Below, piece by piece: positions 1 through 7,021 of a DNA stretch of 12,228 nucleotides. The translations under genes were made by a program, and so were the position numbers. Position 1 is the first letter of the stretch. Every line of letters begins with the position of its first letter. The notes under the pieces were generated by a model. The model was given only the letters and a program-made list of their open reading frames with translations, did no database searches and was not told where the DNA came from. This DNA is from Egerieenecus merdigallinarum (lineage in GTDB: Bacteria > Bacillota > Clostridia > Christensenellales > Aristaeellaceae). Location: positions 1 through 12,228 of the forward strand of contig DVHS01000027.1 in NCBI GenBank assembly GCA_018711985.1, read 5' to 3'.

Positions 1-13
1 AAGGAGGAGCGTC

Positions 14-1474
14 ATGGGAAAGATTTTGCTGGACCCGCGCATTACGGGCGCCAAGATCAACAAGAACATTTACGGTCATTTCTCGGAACATCTGGGCCGG
101 TGCGTGTATCAGGGGCTGTATGTGGGGGAGGATTCCACCATTCCCAACGTGAAGGGCATGCGCACGGACGTGGTGGAGGCGCTGAAAAAAATCGGCATAC
201 CGGTGCTGCGCTGGCCCGGTGGATGCTTTGCCGACGAGTATCACTGGGAGGATGGCGTCGGCCCCAAGGCGGAGCGCAAGCGCATGGTAAACACCAACTG
301 GGGCGGCGTGGTGGAGGACAATTCCTTTGGTACCCACGAATTCCTGGAACTGTGTGCCCAGCTGGGCTGTGAACCCTACATCAATGCCAACGTGGGCAGC
401 GGCACTGTTCGGGAAATGGCCGAGTGGGTGGAGTACCTGAACAGCGCGGGGGATTCCACCGTGGTGCAGAAGCGTTGGCGAAACGGCCGCAAGGACCCCT
501 GGGGCGTCAAGTACTGGGGTGTGGGCAACGAAAGCTGGGGCTGCGGTGGCAACATGCGCCCGGAGTACTACGCCGATGAATTCCGCCGCTACCAGACCTA
601 TTGCCGGGACTATGGCGACAACAAGCTCTTCCGCATTGCCTGCGGCCCCAGCGAGGATGACTACCGCTGGATGGAAGTGCTCATGGAGCGGGCCGGGCGC
701 TTTATGGACGCAATTACCCTGCACTACTACACCGTCCCCGGCACCTGGCAGCACAAGGGGAGCGCCACGGAGTTCGATCAGGCGGAGTACGAGCAAACGC
801 TGCGCAAGTGCCTGCGCATGGACGAGATCATCACCGGCCATGAGCAGATCATGAACCGCCATGACCCCAAGGGCCGGGTAGGACTGATCGTGGACGAGTG
901 GGGCACCTGGTACGACGTGGAGCCGGGGACGAATCCGGGCTTCCTGTATCAGCAGAGCACCCTGCGGGATGCGCAGGTGGCGGCGCTGACGCTGAACATC
1001 TTCAACCGGCATGCTTCCCGGGTGGTCATGGCCAACCTGGCGCAAACGGTAAACGTGCTTCAGGCCGTTATCCTCACCGAAGGGGACAAGATGGTACTCA
1101 CCCCCACCTACCATGTGTTTGACCTGTACAAGTCGCATCAGGAGGGGCTGCTGGTGCCCAGCCATGTGGAAACGGATGAAAGCGCCCCCGGCGTATGCCG
1201 CCTGAGCGCTTCCGCTTCCCGCAAGGACAATGTGCTCACCGTAACGGTGGCCAATACCTCCGCCACGGAGGGCACCGAGGCGGTGATCTCCCTTAGCGGC
1301 ACCAAGCCCGCGGCGGTCCATGGGCGGATGCTGGCCGGGGAGATGCACGCCAAGAACGACTTCGACGCTTCTCCCGTAGCGATTCAGCCCCTTGCGGATA
1401 TTGCCATTCAGGGGGACGAGGTACGTGTATCCCTGCCCGCCTGCGCGGTGGCCGAGATCACCATCACCCTGTAA
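14..1474 (+). CDS. abfA: Alpha-L-arabinofuranosidase, GH51, intracellular
   Basis: Retaining glycosidase that removes terminal alpha-L-arabinofuranosyl groups from arabinan or arabinoxylan oligosaccharides. The 486 aa length is normal for the intracellular GH51 enzymes. The N-terminal TIM barrel carries GNE (acid/base Glu173, within WGVGNESWGCGG) and DEWGTWY (nucleophile Glu295). Other family signatures are GHFSEHLGRC (21-30) and LRWPGGCFADEYHWEDGVG (65-83). The C-terminal third, from about residue 395, is the beta-sandwich. No signal peptide is present, so it acts in the cytoplasm on imported oligosaccharides. ATG is preceded by AAGGAGGAG at 1-9, so the start is secure. It is separated from the next gene by 191 bp containing a promoter, so its partners (sugar transporter, other glycosidases) are probably upstream, outside the window. 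Exact substrate preference cannot be read from the sequence. Confidence 0.95.
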   Translation: MGKILLDPRITGAKINKNIYGHFSEHLGRCVYQGLYVGEDSTIPNVKGMRTDVVEALKKIGIPVLRWPGGCFADEYHWEDGVGPKAERKRMVNTNWGGVVEDNSFGTHEFLELCAQLGCEPYINANVGSGTVREMAEWVEYLNSAGDSTVVQKRWRNGRKDPWGVKYWGVGNESWGCGGNMRPEYYADEFRRYQTYCRDYGDNKLFRIACGPSEDDYRWMEVLMERAGRFMDAITLHYYTVPGTWQHKGSATEFDQAEYEQTLRKCLRMDEIITGHEQIMNRHDPKGRVGLIVDEWGTWYDVEPGTNPGFLYQQSTLRDAQVAALTLNIFNRHASRVVMANLAQTVNVLQAVILTEGDKMVLTPTYHVFDLYKSHQEGLLVPSHVETDESAPGVCRLSASASRKDNVLTVTVANTSATEGTEAVISLSGTKPAAVHGRMLAGEMHAKNDFDASPVAIQPLADIAIQGDEVRVSLPACAVAEITITL

Positions 1475-1498
1475 AGTCCATCTTACGATCGTGCATTC

Positions 1499-1545
1499 GG
1501 CGCGGTGGAGACGCTTTTGCAAAAGCAAGGCGTTTCTGCCGCGCC
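1499..1545 (+). terminator. Long imperfect stem-loop after abfA (possible terminator or palindromic repeat)
   Basis: GGCGCGG (1499-1505) pairs exactly with CCGCGCC (1539-1545). The stem continues inward through 1506-1514 with 1530-1538 using three G-U pairs, about 16 bp in all. The loop region contains the perfect 14-nt palindrome GCTTTTGCAAAAGC (1513-1526). It lies 25 nt after the abfA stop, where a terminator is expected, but no T-run follows directly. The nearest T6 is at 1586-1591, after a small CCCC/GGGG hairpin (1559-1572). It could instead be a dispersed palindromic repeat. Confidence 0.45.
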
Positions 1546-1607
1546 GCTTTGCTGTACCCCCCTTTGTCGGGGAGGAAACGGTTGCTTTTTTGCCGGAAAA
1601 ATGAATC

Positions 1608-1636
1608 TTTTCATACGGATGCGGATGTGCTATAAT
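1608..1636 (+). promoter_or_regulatory. Sigma-A-type promoter for the yicC operon
   Basis: A perfect TATAAT at 1631-1636 is preceded by TG one base upstream (extended -10, TGCTATAAT from 1628). The -35-like TTTTCA at 1608-1613 (4 of 6 consensus bases) sits at 17-bp spacing. Transcription would begin near 1643, giving a leader of about 23 nt before the yicC ATG, which carries AGGGAGG at 1651-1657. This is the only good promoter seen ahead of the six-gene run. Confidence 0.75.
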
Positions 1637-1665
1637 AACATACTACACGAAGGGAGGCCGCGCCC

Positions 1666-2538
1666 ATGCAGAGCATGACGGGCTATGGCCGCTGCCAGGC
1701 AGTGCTGGATGGCCGGGAAATGACCCTGGAGGTAAAGACCGTAAATCACCGTTTCCTGGATCTGTCCTTTCGGCTGCCCCGCAACGTGGGTTTCTTGGAG
1801 GAAATGCTGCGCAGGGAGCTGGCAAGCGGCTTCCAGCGGGGGCATATGGACGTGTTTGTGGCCTACCGCAATACGCGTTCCGACGCGCGTCAGGTGCGGG
1901 TGGACACCGCCCTGGCCGCTGCCTATGTGGAGGCGGCACGTCAGGTGCAGGAGATTGCCGGGGCGGGCGAACCGCTTAACGCAGCACAGCTGATGGCCCT
2001 GCCGGATGTGGTACAGATCACCGAGGCACAGGAGGATCAGGGGGCGGTGGAACAGCTGGCAAAATTGGCCCTGGAGCAGGTGACCACCCAGGTGCGGGCC
2101 ATGCGGGCCCGTGAGGGCGACGCACTGCGCAGGGATCTCACCGAGCATCTGGATGCCCTGGCACAGTTACGGGAGCGCATGGCGGCCCGTGCACCACAGG
2201 TGCCCCAGGCTTACCGGGAACGGCTGACCGCCCGCCTGGCGGAACTGGCCGTGGAGCCGGTGGAGCCACAGCGGCTGGCACAGGAAGCGGCTATCTTTGC
2301 GGACAAATGCGCCATTGATGAGGAGCTTTCCCGCTTGGCATCCCATATCGCGCAGATGCGCGCCTGCCTGGACGAGGATGGCGCCGTGGGCCGCCGGCTG
2401 GATTTCCTGACCCAGGAGATGAACCGGGAGGTCAATACCATCGGCTCAAAGGCCTCGGATCTGGAGATTACCCAGGCGGTGGTCGCCGCCAAGTCGGAGA
2501 TAGAGAAGCTTCGGGAGCAGGTGCAAAACGTGGAGTGA
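1666..2538 (+). CDS. yicC: YicC/YloC family endoribonuclease
   Basis: Member of the YicC family, whose E. coli and B. subtilis (YloC) members are endoribonucleases acting on RNA in the cytoplasm. The 290 aa length is typical. The N-terminal YicC domain opens with the family hallmark MTGYGR (residues 4-9), followed by VKTVNHRFLD (23-32). The C-terminal DUF1732 domain holds REGDAL (149-154) and the highly conserved DFLTQEMNREVNTIGSKA (246-263), then a helical tail. The start is set by AGGGAGG 8 nt upstream. It is the first gene of a run continuing remA-gmk-rpoZ-coaBC, the classical Bacillota order. Its RNA targets in this organism are unknown. Confidence 0.93.
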   Translation: MQSMTGYGRCQAVLDGREMTLEVKTVNHRFLDLSFRLPRNVGFLEEMLRRELASGFQRGHMDVFVAYRNTRSDARQVRVDTALAAAYVEAARQVQEIAGAGEPLNAAQLMALPDVVQITEAQEDQGAVEQLAKLALEQVTTQVRAMRAREGDALRRDLTEHLDALAQLRERMAARAPQVPQAYRERLTARLAELAVEPVEPQRLAQEAAIFADKCAIDEELSRLASHIAQMRACLDEDGAVGRRLDFLTQEMNREVNTIGSKASDLEITQAVVAAKSEIEKLREQVQNVE

Positions 2539-2547
2539 GGTGCGGGG

Positions 2548-2811
2548 ATGAAGCTGGTAAACGTGGGGTTTGGCAACATGGTTGCCGCCGCGCGGCTGGT
2601 GGCCATTGTCAGCCCGGATTCCGCGCCGGTACGGCGCCTGGTGCAGGATGCCCGGGAAACGGGCCGGGTTATTGACGCCACATACGGGCGGCGCACCCGC
2701 GCGGTGATTATTATGGACAGCGACCATGTGGTACTGTCCCCCCTGCAGCCGGAAACTGTGGCGGGGCGCATGGATGGCCGCAACGGCGGCGAAGGGGAGG
2801 ATGCTGAATGA
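2548..2811 (+). CDS. remA: RemA-type extracellular matrix regulator (DUF370)
   Basis: Small 87-aa DNA-binding protein. In B. subtilis RemA activates biofilm matrix and osmoprotection genes and assembles into ring-like oligomers that bind DNA. Nearly the whole protein matches the family: VNVGFGNMV (4-12), VSPDSAP (21-27), DATYGRRTRAV (43-53) and SDHVVLSPLQPETV (58-71). The basic residues of the family's DNA-binding surface are present (Arg16, Arg48, Arg49, Arg51). The short acidic tail (GEGEDAE) is variable in the family. The gene starts 9 nt after the yicC stop with GAGG at 2537-2540 overlapping that stop, and it overlaps gmk by 4 bp, so it is translationally coupled. What it regulates here is not evident. 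Confidence 0.93.
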   Translation: MKLVNVGFGNMVAAARLVAIVSPDSAPVRRLVQDARETGRVIDATYGRRTRAVIIMDSDHVVLSPLQPETVAGRMDGRNGGEGEDAE

Positions 2812-3413
2812 AGGAAACACGCAAGGGAATGCTGCTGGTGATCTCCGGCCCCAGCGGAACGGGCAAGGGTACGCTTGCCGCCAAGCTGCTGCGGGACGAT
2901 CCCAGCTTTACCTTTTCCGTATCGGTTACCACGCGGGCCAAGCGCTCCAATGAAATAGAGGACGTGCATTACCACTTCCTTTCCGACGAAGAATATGATA
3001 AACTATTGGCGGAGGATGCTTTCCTGGAGCATGCCACCGTCCATGGACACCGCTATGGCACACTGAAAAGCGAGGTGTACGAGCGGATGGAGCGGGGCCA
3101 GAACGTGCTGCTGGACATTGACCCTCAGGGGGCCAAGGCGGTGATGGAGCAGGAGAAGGAGTGCGTGAGCGTATTTATTCTTCCCCCCAGCTATAAGGCA
3201 CTGCGGATCCGGCTGCATACCCGTAACACCGATGACCCCGCGGAGATTGAGCGCCGGCTGCACAACGCCCGGGGCGAAATTGACCAGATGCAGCGGTATC
3301 AATATGTGATCGTCAACGACGAGCTGGAGCTTGCCTATGCGCAGCTGTCCGCCATTGTCAGCGCGGAAAAGCAGCGTACCAACCGGTATTTCCCGGTGAT
3401 CGAGGCGGAGTAA
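2808..3413 (+). CDS. gmk: Guanylate kinase
   Basis: Phosphorylates GMP to GDP with ATP, an essential step in GTP and dGTP supply in the cytoplasm. The 201 aa length is typical. The P-loop GPSGTGKGT is at residues 14-22, the GMP-binding region SVSVTTRAKRSNE at 37-49, and the conserved LLDIDPQGAK at about 100-109. The lid region contains RNTDDPAEIERRL. The usual TTRxPRxGE motif reads TTRAKRSNE, so the Pro and Gly are replaced, but both Arg and the Glu are kept. The start overlaps the remA stop (ATGA) and follows GGGGAGG at 2794-2800. A gene for the RNA polymerase omega subunit follows after 26 bp, as in other Bacillota. Confidence 0.96.
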   Translation: MKETRKGMLLVISGPSGTGKGTLAAKLLRDDPSFTFSVSVTTRAKRSNEIEDVHYHFLSDEEYDKLLAEDAFLEHATVHGHRYGTLKSEVYERMERGQNVLLDIDPQGAKAVMEQEKECVSVFILPPSYKALRIRLHTRNTDDPAEIERRLHNARGEIDQMQRYQYVIVNDELELAYAQLSAIVSAEKQRTNRYFPVIEAE

Positions 3414-3439
3414 GGCTCAATATAAGGAGGAAAAGACCC

Positions 3440-3658
3440 ATGTCCATTGTCGAACCCAGTGTTTTGGAACTACTGCAACATGCGGACAGCCGTTATACCC
3501 TGGTGGTGGAGGCGTCCAAACGCGGCCGCCAGATTGTTGGCGGCGCCCAGCCCCTGATCGATACCAAGGATATGAAGCCGCTGAAGGCTGCCGTGGAGGA
3601 GATCAACCGCGGGCTGATCACCTACGACCGTCCGGCTGAGGAAGAGGAACAGGCATGA
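3440..3658 (+). CDS. rpoZ: DNA-directed RNA polymerase omega subunit
   Basis: Small 72-aa subunit that binds the beta-prime C-terminus and aids RNA polymerase assembly. Family features are the N-terminal helix with a SRYTLVVEASKRGRQI segment (17-32), corresponding to the conserved region where omega clamps beta-prime, and a following KPLKAAVEEINRGLITY helix (46-62), with an acidic tail. AAGGAGG at 3424-3430 sets the start. It sits between gmk and coaBC, overlapping the latter by 4 bp. That context largely confirms the identity, since omega proteins diverge widely. Confidence 0.93.
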   Translation: MSIVEPSVLELLQHADSRYTLVVEASKRGRQIVGGAQPLIDTKDMKPLKAAVEEINRGLITYDRPAEEEEQA

Positions 3659-4872
3659 AATTAACCGGCAAGGAAATTGTGCTGGGCGTAACGGGAGGCA
3701 TCGCCGCGTACAAAAGCGCGGAGGTTGTCTCCCGTTTGCGCAAACAGGGGGCGCAGGTGCACGTCATCATGACGGAAAACGCCACCAAATTTGTGGCGCC
3801 CTTAACCTTCGAAACCCTATCCAATCATCCCGTGGTAACGGATACCTTCGCCCGTCCGGATACCTGGGAAGTGGAGCATATCGCCCTGGCTAAGCGTGCG
3901 GAGCTGTTTGCCATTGCGCCTGCCACCGCCAACATCCTGGCCAAACTGGCCTGGGGATTGGCGGATGATATGCTTTCCACCACGGCCCTGGCCACCCGCG
4001 CACCCATGCTGGTGACCCCCGCCATGAACGTAGGCATGTGGGAAGCGGAGGCTACCCGGCAGAACATGGCCACCCTGCGGCAGCGCGGCGTGCATGTGGT
4101 AGGGCCGGGGAGCGGTTTCCTGGCCTGCGGGGACAGCGGCGCAGGGCGCATGGCAGAGCCGGCGGAGATTGTCGCGGCCATGGAGGACATCCTGTGCCCA
4201 CGGCAGGATTATGCGGGGTTGCGCGTGCTGGTCACCGCTGGAGCCACCCGGGAGCGGCTGGACCCCGTGCGCTTCCTGAGCAATGATTCCTCGGGCAAGA
4301 TGGGCTTTGCCATTGCCGCTGCCGCCCGGGACCGCGGCGCGGAGGTGACGGTGGTGTGCGGCATCACCCAGGTGGAACCGCCCGAAGGCGTGCGTGTGAT
4401 CCGGGTGGAGAGCACCCGGGAGCTCTTTGAAGCGGTAACCCGGTCAGCCCCGGAGGCAGATGTGGTGATTCAGGCGGCTGCTCCGGCGGACTACCGCTTT
4501 GCCATCACCCATGACCAGAAGCTGAAAAAGCAGGACGGCCTGCCCTTGATGGTGGAGCTGGTGGAAAATCCCGACATCGCCGCGGCGGTGGGGAAGGCCA
4601 AGCGTCCCGGCCAGGTGCTGGTGGGCTTTGCGGCGGAGACGGAGCATCTCATGGAAAATGCCGCCCGCAAGCTGGAGCGCAAGAACCTGGACATGATCGT
4701 GGCCAATGATGTTTCACAGCCCGGGGCTGGATTTAACGTGGATACGAACATTGCCACCCTGCTCACCCATGACGGTGCGCGGGAATGTCCCCTGCAGAGC
4801 AAGGCGGCTTTGGCACAGGATATTCTGGATGAAACGCTGTCGCTGCGCGAGCGCGGACAGGAGAAGGCATGA
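3655..4872 (+). CDS. coaBC: Bifunctional phosphopantothenoylcysteine decarboxylase / phosphopantothenate-cysteine ligase
   Basis: Carries out two steps of coenzyme A synthesis: CTP-dependent ligation of cysteine to phosphopantothenate (CoaB), then FMN-dependent decarboxylation to phosphopantetheine (CoaC). The 405 aa length is normal. The N-terminal CoaC flavoprotein domain (1-180) has GVTGGIAAYK (11-20), catalytic His75 in VEHIALAK, PAMNVGMW (122-129) with Asn125, and the loop Cys158 in ACGDSGAGRMAEP. The C-terminal CoaB domain (about 187-400) has TAGATRE (194-200), DPVRFLSNDSSGKMG (203-217), AAPADYRF (275-282) and the lysine cluster KLKK (289-292). GAGGAAGAGGA lies 7 nt upstream, and the gene overlaps both rpoZ and the next gene by 4 bp. 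Both active sites look intact. Confidence 0.96.
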   Translation: MKLTGKEIVLGVTGGIAAYKSAEVVSRLRKQGAQVHVIMTENATKFVAPLTFETLSNHPVVTDTFARPDTWEVEHIALAKRAELFAIAPATANILAKLAWGLADDMLSTTALATRAPMLVTPAMNVGMWEAEATRQNMATLRQRGVHVVGPGSGFLACGDSGAGRMAEPAEIVAAMEDILCPRQDYAGLRVLVTAGATRERLDPVRFLSNDSSGKMGFAIAAAARDRGAEVTVVCGITQVEPPEGVRVIRVESTRELFEAVTRSAPEADVVIQAAAPADYRFAITHDQKLKKQDGLPLMVELVENPDIAAAVGKAKRPGQVLVGFAAETEHLMENAARKLERKNLDMIVANDVSQPGAGFNVDTNIATLLTHDGARECPLQSKAALAQDILDETLSLRERGQEKA

Positions 4873-5504
4873 GCACGGGAACGGAGACCGGCGCTTTCCC
4901 GCGCGTGCGTTTCCAGCGGCGGAAGGATACACGGAAGCTGATCCTGCGCTATCATCCCGCAGAGGATGCGTTTTCCCTGACGATCCCTCCGGGAATCGGG
5001 GAAGCGGATGTTCGGGCGTTTCTGGAACAGCAGCGGGGCTGGATGGATCAGCAGCGGAAAAACCGTCCCTGGCAGCCAAGCTATGTGGCGGGGGAGAGGC
5101 ACCTGCTCTGGGGACGGTATGTCCCGCTGGGGGGTGGAGAGCTTCCCGTGGGGCAGGCCCATGTTTTACGGGCCTATGCCGCGGCGCTGGAGGCGGAGCT
5201 CAACGGGCTTATGCCGGTGTGGACCCGGCGCATGGGGGTGCGGGTCAGCCGCGTTACCCTGAAAGACATGACCAGCCGGTGGGGCAGCTGCTCGGTGCAA
5301 AGCCACCGCATCGCGCTGAACCTGCGCCTGGCGCTGCTGCCCAGGGAATTTACCGCGTATGTGCTGGTACATGAATTGAATCACTTGCTGCACCCGGATC
5401 ATTCCGCGGACTTTTACGCGGATATGGACCGGTTCTATCCAACCTGGCGGGAAATGCGGGAGCAAATCAAGGCATGCCCGCTGGCACCCCTGCCGCCCGT
5501 GTAA
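4869..5504 (+). CDS. YgjP/SprT-like zinc metallopeptidase (M48-related, DUF45)
   Basis: Predicted zinc-dependent hydrolase of the YgjP family; substrates are unknown. The 211-aa protein ends in the diagnostic block: SRWGSC (136-141), LNLRLALLP (150-158) and the zinc site HELNH (168-172) with the third ligand His178 in HPDHSADFY. Glu169 is the presumed general base. HELNH replaces the commoner HELAH or HELCH. The N-terminal half (RFQRRKDTRKLILRYHP) is the usual beta-rich lead-in. No signal peptide or membrane segment is seen. It overlaps coaBC by 4 bp with AGGAG at 4859-4863, so it is translated as part of the housekeeping operon, in the place where B. subtilis has priA. Confidence 0.88.
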   Translation: MSTGTETGAFPRVRFQRRKDTRKLILRYHPAEDAFSLTIPPGIGEADVRAFLEQQRGWMDQQRKNRPWQPSYVAGERHLLWGRYVPLGGGELPVGQAHVLRAYAAALEAELNGLMPVWTRRMGVRVSRVTLKDMTSRWGSCSVQSHRIALNLRLALLPREFTAYVLVHELNHLLHPDHSADFYADMDRFYPTWREMREQIKACPLAPLPPV

Positions 5505-5518
5505 GGGCGGCACCGCCC
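5491..5518 (+). other. Mutually exclusive hairpins at the ygjP-like stop codon
   Basis: TGCCGCCC (5491-5498) pairs perfectly with GGGCGGCA (5505-5512), putting the stop codon in a 6-nt loop. The same GGGCG (5505-5509) can pair with CGCCC (5514-5518), so the two hairpins exclude each other. No T-run follows, so this is not a standard terminator. It could act as a transcript 3'-end stabiliser or influence read-through into mazF. Confidence 0.35.
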
Positions 5519-5607
5519 CGTGGCAAAGGTCATATGCTGAAAGCGGACCCCTTTCTGCCTTTGGCAGTTTTGATAGATGACCTCAGAAGCGGAGTGTGAA
5601 TGCAGCA

Positions 5608-5952
5608 ATGAAACGCGGAGAAATATATCGCGCGGACTTGGACCCCGTGGTGGGTTCCGAGCAGGGCGGCATCCGCCCGGTGCTGATTATACAAAACGAT
5701 CGGGGCAATCTGCACAGTCCCACGGTGATTGTGGCGGCGATTACTTCCCGCCAGCGCAAGGCACACTTGCCCATTCATGTGGTATTGCCCGCGGAAGCCT
5801 GCGGGTTGAAGCAGGATTCGGTGGTGCTACTGGAGCAGGTAAGGACCCTGGAGAAAGTGCGCCTGAGCAAATATTTGGGGAAGGTACCCGCACAGGTAAT
5901 GGCTCAGGTGGATGCGGCGCTGGCCCTTTCCCTGGGTACCCGGGAGGAGTAA
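5608..5952 (+). CDS. mazF: MazF/EndoA (PemK-like) endoribonuclease toxin
   Basis: Sequence-specific mRNA interferase of the PemK/MazF family, very close to B. subtilis EndoA (NdoA). Matching blocks are KRGEIYRADLDPVVGSEQGGIRPVLI (from residue 2), IIQNDRGN, SPTVIVAAIT and DSVVLLEQVRTLEKVRL. The catalytic pair equivalent to EndoA Arg25 and Thr48 is present as Arg23 and Thr46. I chose ATG 5608 (114 aa) because the family starts with KRGDVY almost at once. A GTG at 5596 would add MNAA, but GGAG (5591-5594) lies only 1 nt from it; the spacing to 5608 is 13 nt, long but usable. No antitoxin (MazE/EndoAI-like) gene fits in the 103 bp upstream or the 136 bp downstream. It ends at an intrinsic terminator. 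Function as a toxin is inferred from family. Confidence 0.92.
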   Translation: MKRGEIYRADLDPVVGSEQGGIRPVLIIQNDRGNLHSPTVIVAAITSRQRKAHLPIHVVLPAEACGLKQDSVVLLEQVRTLEKVRLSKYLGKVPAQVMAQVDAALALSLGTREE

Positions 5953-6021
5953 GCAGGACCATGCGGCCCAGGGCAGGGGATGCCCAGAGGCATGACCCCG
6001 CATAATACAAGAGATGCCGGG

Positions 6022-6065
6022 GGCTTCCGCCAGTGCCTGCCGGGCAGGGCGGGAGCCTTCTTTTT
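6022..6065 (+). terminator. Intrinsic terminator between mazF and the yitT-like gene
   Basis: GGCTTCCGCC (6022-6031) pairs with GGCGGGAGCC (6048-6057) over 10 bp with one G-U. An inner TGCC/GGCA helix closes the loop, and TTCTTTTT (6058-6065) follows directly. It ends only 23 nt before the next gene's ATG, leaving no room for a promoter between them. It therefore either ends the mazF transcript or acts as an attenuator in the leader of the downstream gene. Confidence 0.8.
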
Positions 6066-6088
6066 CGCTACTGTATAGGAGGAAATGG

Positions 6089-6967
6089 ATGACGTGGAAA
6101 AATAAACTCAGGAACAAATCACGCCGGAAAGAACTGTTTATGGCGTACGGACAGATTCTGCTGGGCTGCATCATCGGCGGCGCGGCCTATCCCATGTTTC
6201 TGGTGCCCAACAACATCGCGCCTGGTGGATTGACTGGCGTGGCTACGGTGCTGAATTACCTGGTACAAGTGCCGGTAGGCTTGACCAGCATGCTCATGAA
6301 TGTGCCGCTGTTCATCATCGGCTTCAAGGCCATGGGGCGGGTGTTTGTGCTGCGCAGCCTGGTGGCCACGGTGCTTTTTTCCATGGCCATTGATATGATT
6401 CGGGTTACGCCTGTGACCATGGACCCACTGCTGGGCACGCTGTATGGCGGGGTGCTGCTGGGAATTGGTCTGGGGCTGATTCTCCGCGCTGGTGCTACCA
6501 CAGGCGGCACGGACATGGTGGCACGCATGGTACACAAGCGTCTCCCCTTCCTCTCGGTGGGGATGTTCCTGTTTTTGATCGACTGCGCTGTGGTGATCCT
6601 GGCAGGCTTGTGCGTGGGCCTGAACGAGGGCCTGTACGCCATGATTGCCATTTTCGTGTCTTCGAAACTGATTGACATGGTGATGGCCGGGTTGAGTCAA
6701 ACCAAGGCGTGCTTTATCATTACCTCCGCCTTGGAAAGCGTGACGCAGCGTGTGATGACGGAACTGGACCGCGGTGTAACGCATCTGGAGGCCAAGGGGG
6801 CGTATTCGGGTCAGAACCGGCCCATGATCCTGTGCGTGCTTTCCAGCCAGGAGGTTGCCCGGCTCAAGGATATTGTCCGGGAGGAGGACGAGCAGGCGTT
6901 CATGTTTGTTACCGGCGCCCATGAGGCCCTGGGAGAGGGGTTCTCCAAACTTGGAGGAGATACATAA
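6089..6967 (+). CDS. YitT family membrane protein with C-terminal DUF2179 domain
   Basis: Multi-pass membrane protein of the YitT (DUF161) family, common in Bacillota and of unproven transport function. The 292 aa length is typical. A basic N-terminus (KNKLRNKSRRK) precedes about five or six hydrophobic segments between residues 18 and 200. Family motifs are NNIAPGGLTGVAT (41-53) and LRAGATTGGTDMVARM (132-147), the latter a repeat of the glycine-rich motif. The soluble DUF2179 domain spans about 205-285, with THLEAKGAYSGQNRPMILCV. The frame is open from 6014, but AGGAGG at 6077-6082, 6 nt before ATG 6089, and the loss of family similarity upstream fix the start. An intrinsic terminator lies directly upstream. 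No terminator is seen after the stop, so read-through into the next gene is possible. Confidence 0.9.
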   Translation: MTWKNKLRNKSRRKELFMAYGQILLGCIIGGAAYPMFLVPNNIAPGGLTGVATVLNYLVQVPVGLTSMLMNVPLFIIGFKAMGRVFVLRSLVATVLFSMAIDMIRVTPVTMDPLLGTLYGGVLLGIGLGLILRAGATTGGTDMVARMVHKRLPFLSVGMFLFLIDCAVVILAGLCVGLNEGLYAMIAIFVSSKLIDMVMAGLSQTKACFIITSALESVTQRVMTELDRGVTHLEAKGAYSGQNRPMILCVLSSQEVARLKDIVREEDEQAFMFVTGAHEALGEGFSKLGGDT

Positions 6968-7021
6968 CACAGTCAGAAATGGGAATTGATAGGTTTCACG
7001 GGGCGAAAATGTTTCGTTCCC

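Noticed and set aside
2211..2975. 254-codon antisense frame across yicC, remA and gmk
   Set aside because: Ser/Arg-rich translation that crosses three conserved genes; no supporting start signal or family match.
5530..5778. Antisense 82-codon frame as a possible mazF antitoxin
   Set aside because: It overlaps the mazF coding strand, has no antitoxin-like features and looks like a shadow frame.
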